The notes under the pieces are model-generated. The model saw only the letters and a program-made list of their open reading frames with translations. It searched no databases and was not told where the DNA came from. Positions 41,840-42,252 of a stretch of 42,252 bases of DNA are shown here, piece after piece (positions within the stretch are counted from its first letter, which is position 1; each line of letters starts with the position of its first letter). The position numbers and the translations under genes were made by a program. This DNA is from Betaproteobacteria bacterium. Its GTDB lineage: Bacteria > Acidobacteriota > Terriglobia > Acidiferrales > UBA7541. Location of the stretch: assembly GCA_903970165.1 (NCBI GenBank), contig CAJCHZ010000017.1, forward strand, positions 1-42,252, written 5' to 3'.

Positions 41840-42252
41840 AGCGTTGGCCTTCGAATAATCTGTTTCTGCCATCGCCCCTGCAAATAGCGCTGGCGGGGTT
41901 CGCACTTGTAGGCGTTCAATACACTGCGCCCCGCTCGTGCCAAGTAGCGGCTTCCACTCCTCAATCGACGTCTCAAAAATCCGGCCAAACCAAAACGCAA
42001 AAACTAGCCAATCCCCTAAACGATCTCCTCGACGAAGCCCAACGCGACATTGACAACAACCAATTCGAAGCCGCCATAGCCGCCCTCCAAAAACTAATCG
42101 CTGAAAAACCAGACATAGCCTGGGCCCACTTTCAACTGGCGTATGCGTACACCGCGCTCAAGAAAACAGACGAAGCCCGCCCCGAATATGAGCGGGCCAC
42201 GGCCCTCGATCCCAAAATGTCCGAAGCCTACCTGAACCTCGGCATTCTGCTT
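41836..42252 (+). CDS. TPR-repeat exported protein, N-terminal part
   Basis: The frame begins with an ATGA overlap on uvrA, with AGCAGGGA upstream, and runs out of the window after 139 codons. Residues 1-30 look like a signal peptide, followed by a Ser/Thr/Gln/Lys-rich spacer. TPR helices start near residue 63 (LDEAQRDIDNNQFEAAIAALQKLI, then AHFQLAYAYTALKKTDEAR). TACAAT at 41797-41802 inside uvrA could give it its own promoter. The rest of the protein and its role are not visible. Confidence 0.8.
   Translation, partial: MKRWPSNNLFLPSPLQIALAGFALVGVQYTAPRSCQVAASTPQSTSQKSGQTKTQKLANPLNDLLDEAQRDIDNNQFEAAIAALQKLIAEKPDIAWAHFQLAYAYTALKKTDEARPEYERATALDPKMSEAYLNLGILL

Overview
The window looks like a chromosomal segment of an Acidobacteriota bacterium, probably of the class Terriglobia. 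The evidence is indirect: moderately high GC, two very large Oar-type TonB-dependent receptors that begin with a carboxypeptidase-regulatory-like domain, a secreted DUF5666 protein, an ECF sigma/NrsF pair, many secreted TPR and thioredoxin-like proteins, and several genes whose -10-like hexamer lies only 5-7 bases before the start codon. No rRNA, tRNA, CRISPR array, phage gene or transposase was seen.

Layout. 1-2.5 kb: the end of pyrE, truA and a membrane M48 (Ste24-like) protease. 2.6-8.5 kb: a same-strand metabolic run of aldehyde dehydrogenase, an isopropylmalate-synthase-like lyase/synthase, an M20 peptidase and an exported amidohydrolase; the last two overlap by ATGA. 8.5-9.1 kb: an AT-rich gene-free leader with good promoter-like sites. 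9.1-13.2 kb: a lone 1342-residue TonB-dependent receptor closed by a perfect intrinsic terminator and a 28-bp tandem repeat. 13.3-14.2 kb: an EamA transporter. 14.6-17.1 kb (minus): leuC, an unrecognised four-helix membrane protein, and leuD. 17.3-19.1 kb: a TPR-TlpA fusion. 19.2-24.4 kb: a small minus-strand gene, a serine beta-lactamase-fold protein, a small secreted protein, an ECF sigma factor with its NrsF-like anti-sigma, and a divergent secreted beta-propeller. In this stretch the plus strand appears G-rich whereas it is C-rich in the rest of the window. 24.5-28.3 kb (minus): ferredoxin-NADP reductase and the three-subunit proton-translocating transhydrogenase, a pyridine-nucleotide redox operon. 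28.7-33.1 kb: DUF5666 protein plus a second TonB-dependent receptor, both with Gly-rich tracts. 33.1-37.6 kb: a 51-residue basic protein (plus) and, on the minus strand, a Lon-substrate-binding-domain protein, an AAA+ chelatase-like ATPase, a VWA protein and a thioredoxin-fold protein. 37.8-42.25 kb: a LiaF/toast-rack membrane protein, uvrA and the start of a TPR lipoprotein-like or secreted protein.

The strongest candidates for something undescribed are: (1) the ECF/NrsF locus, where two divergent promoter-like sites share GTAAC-N17-CGAAyA exactly, which ties the sigma factor to the secreted propeller gene; (2) the AAA+/VWA pair with a degenerate nucleotide-binding site and a three-Cys motif; (3) the lower-GC membrane gene embedded between leuC and leuD; (4) the DUF5666-TonB receptor pair. 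All functional statements come from reading motifs in the sequence; no database search was run.
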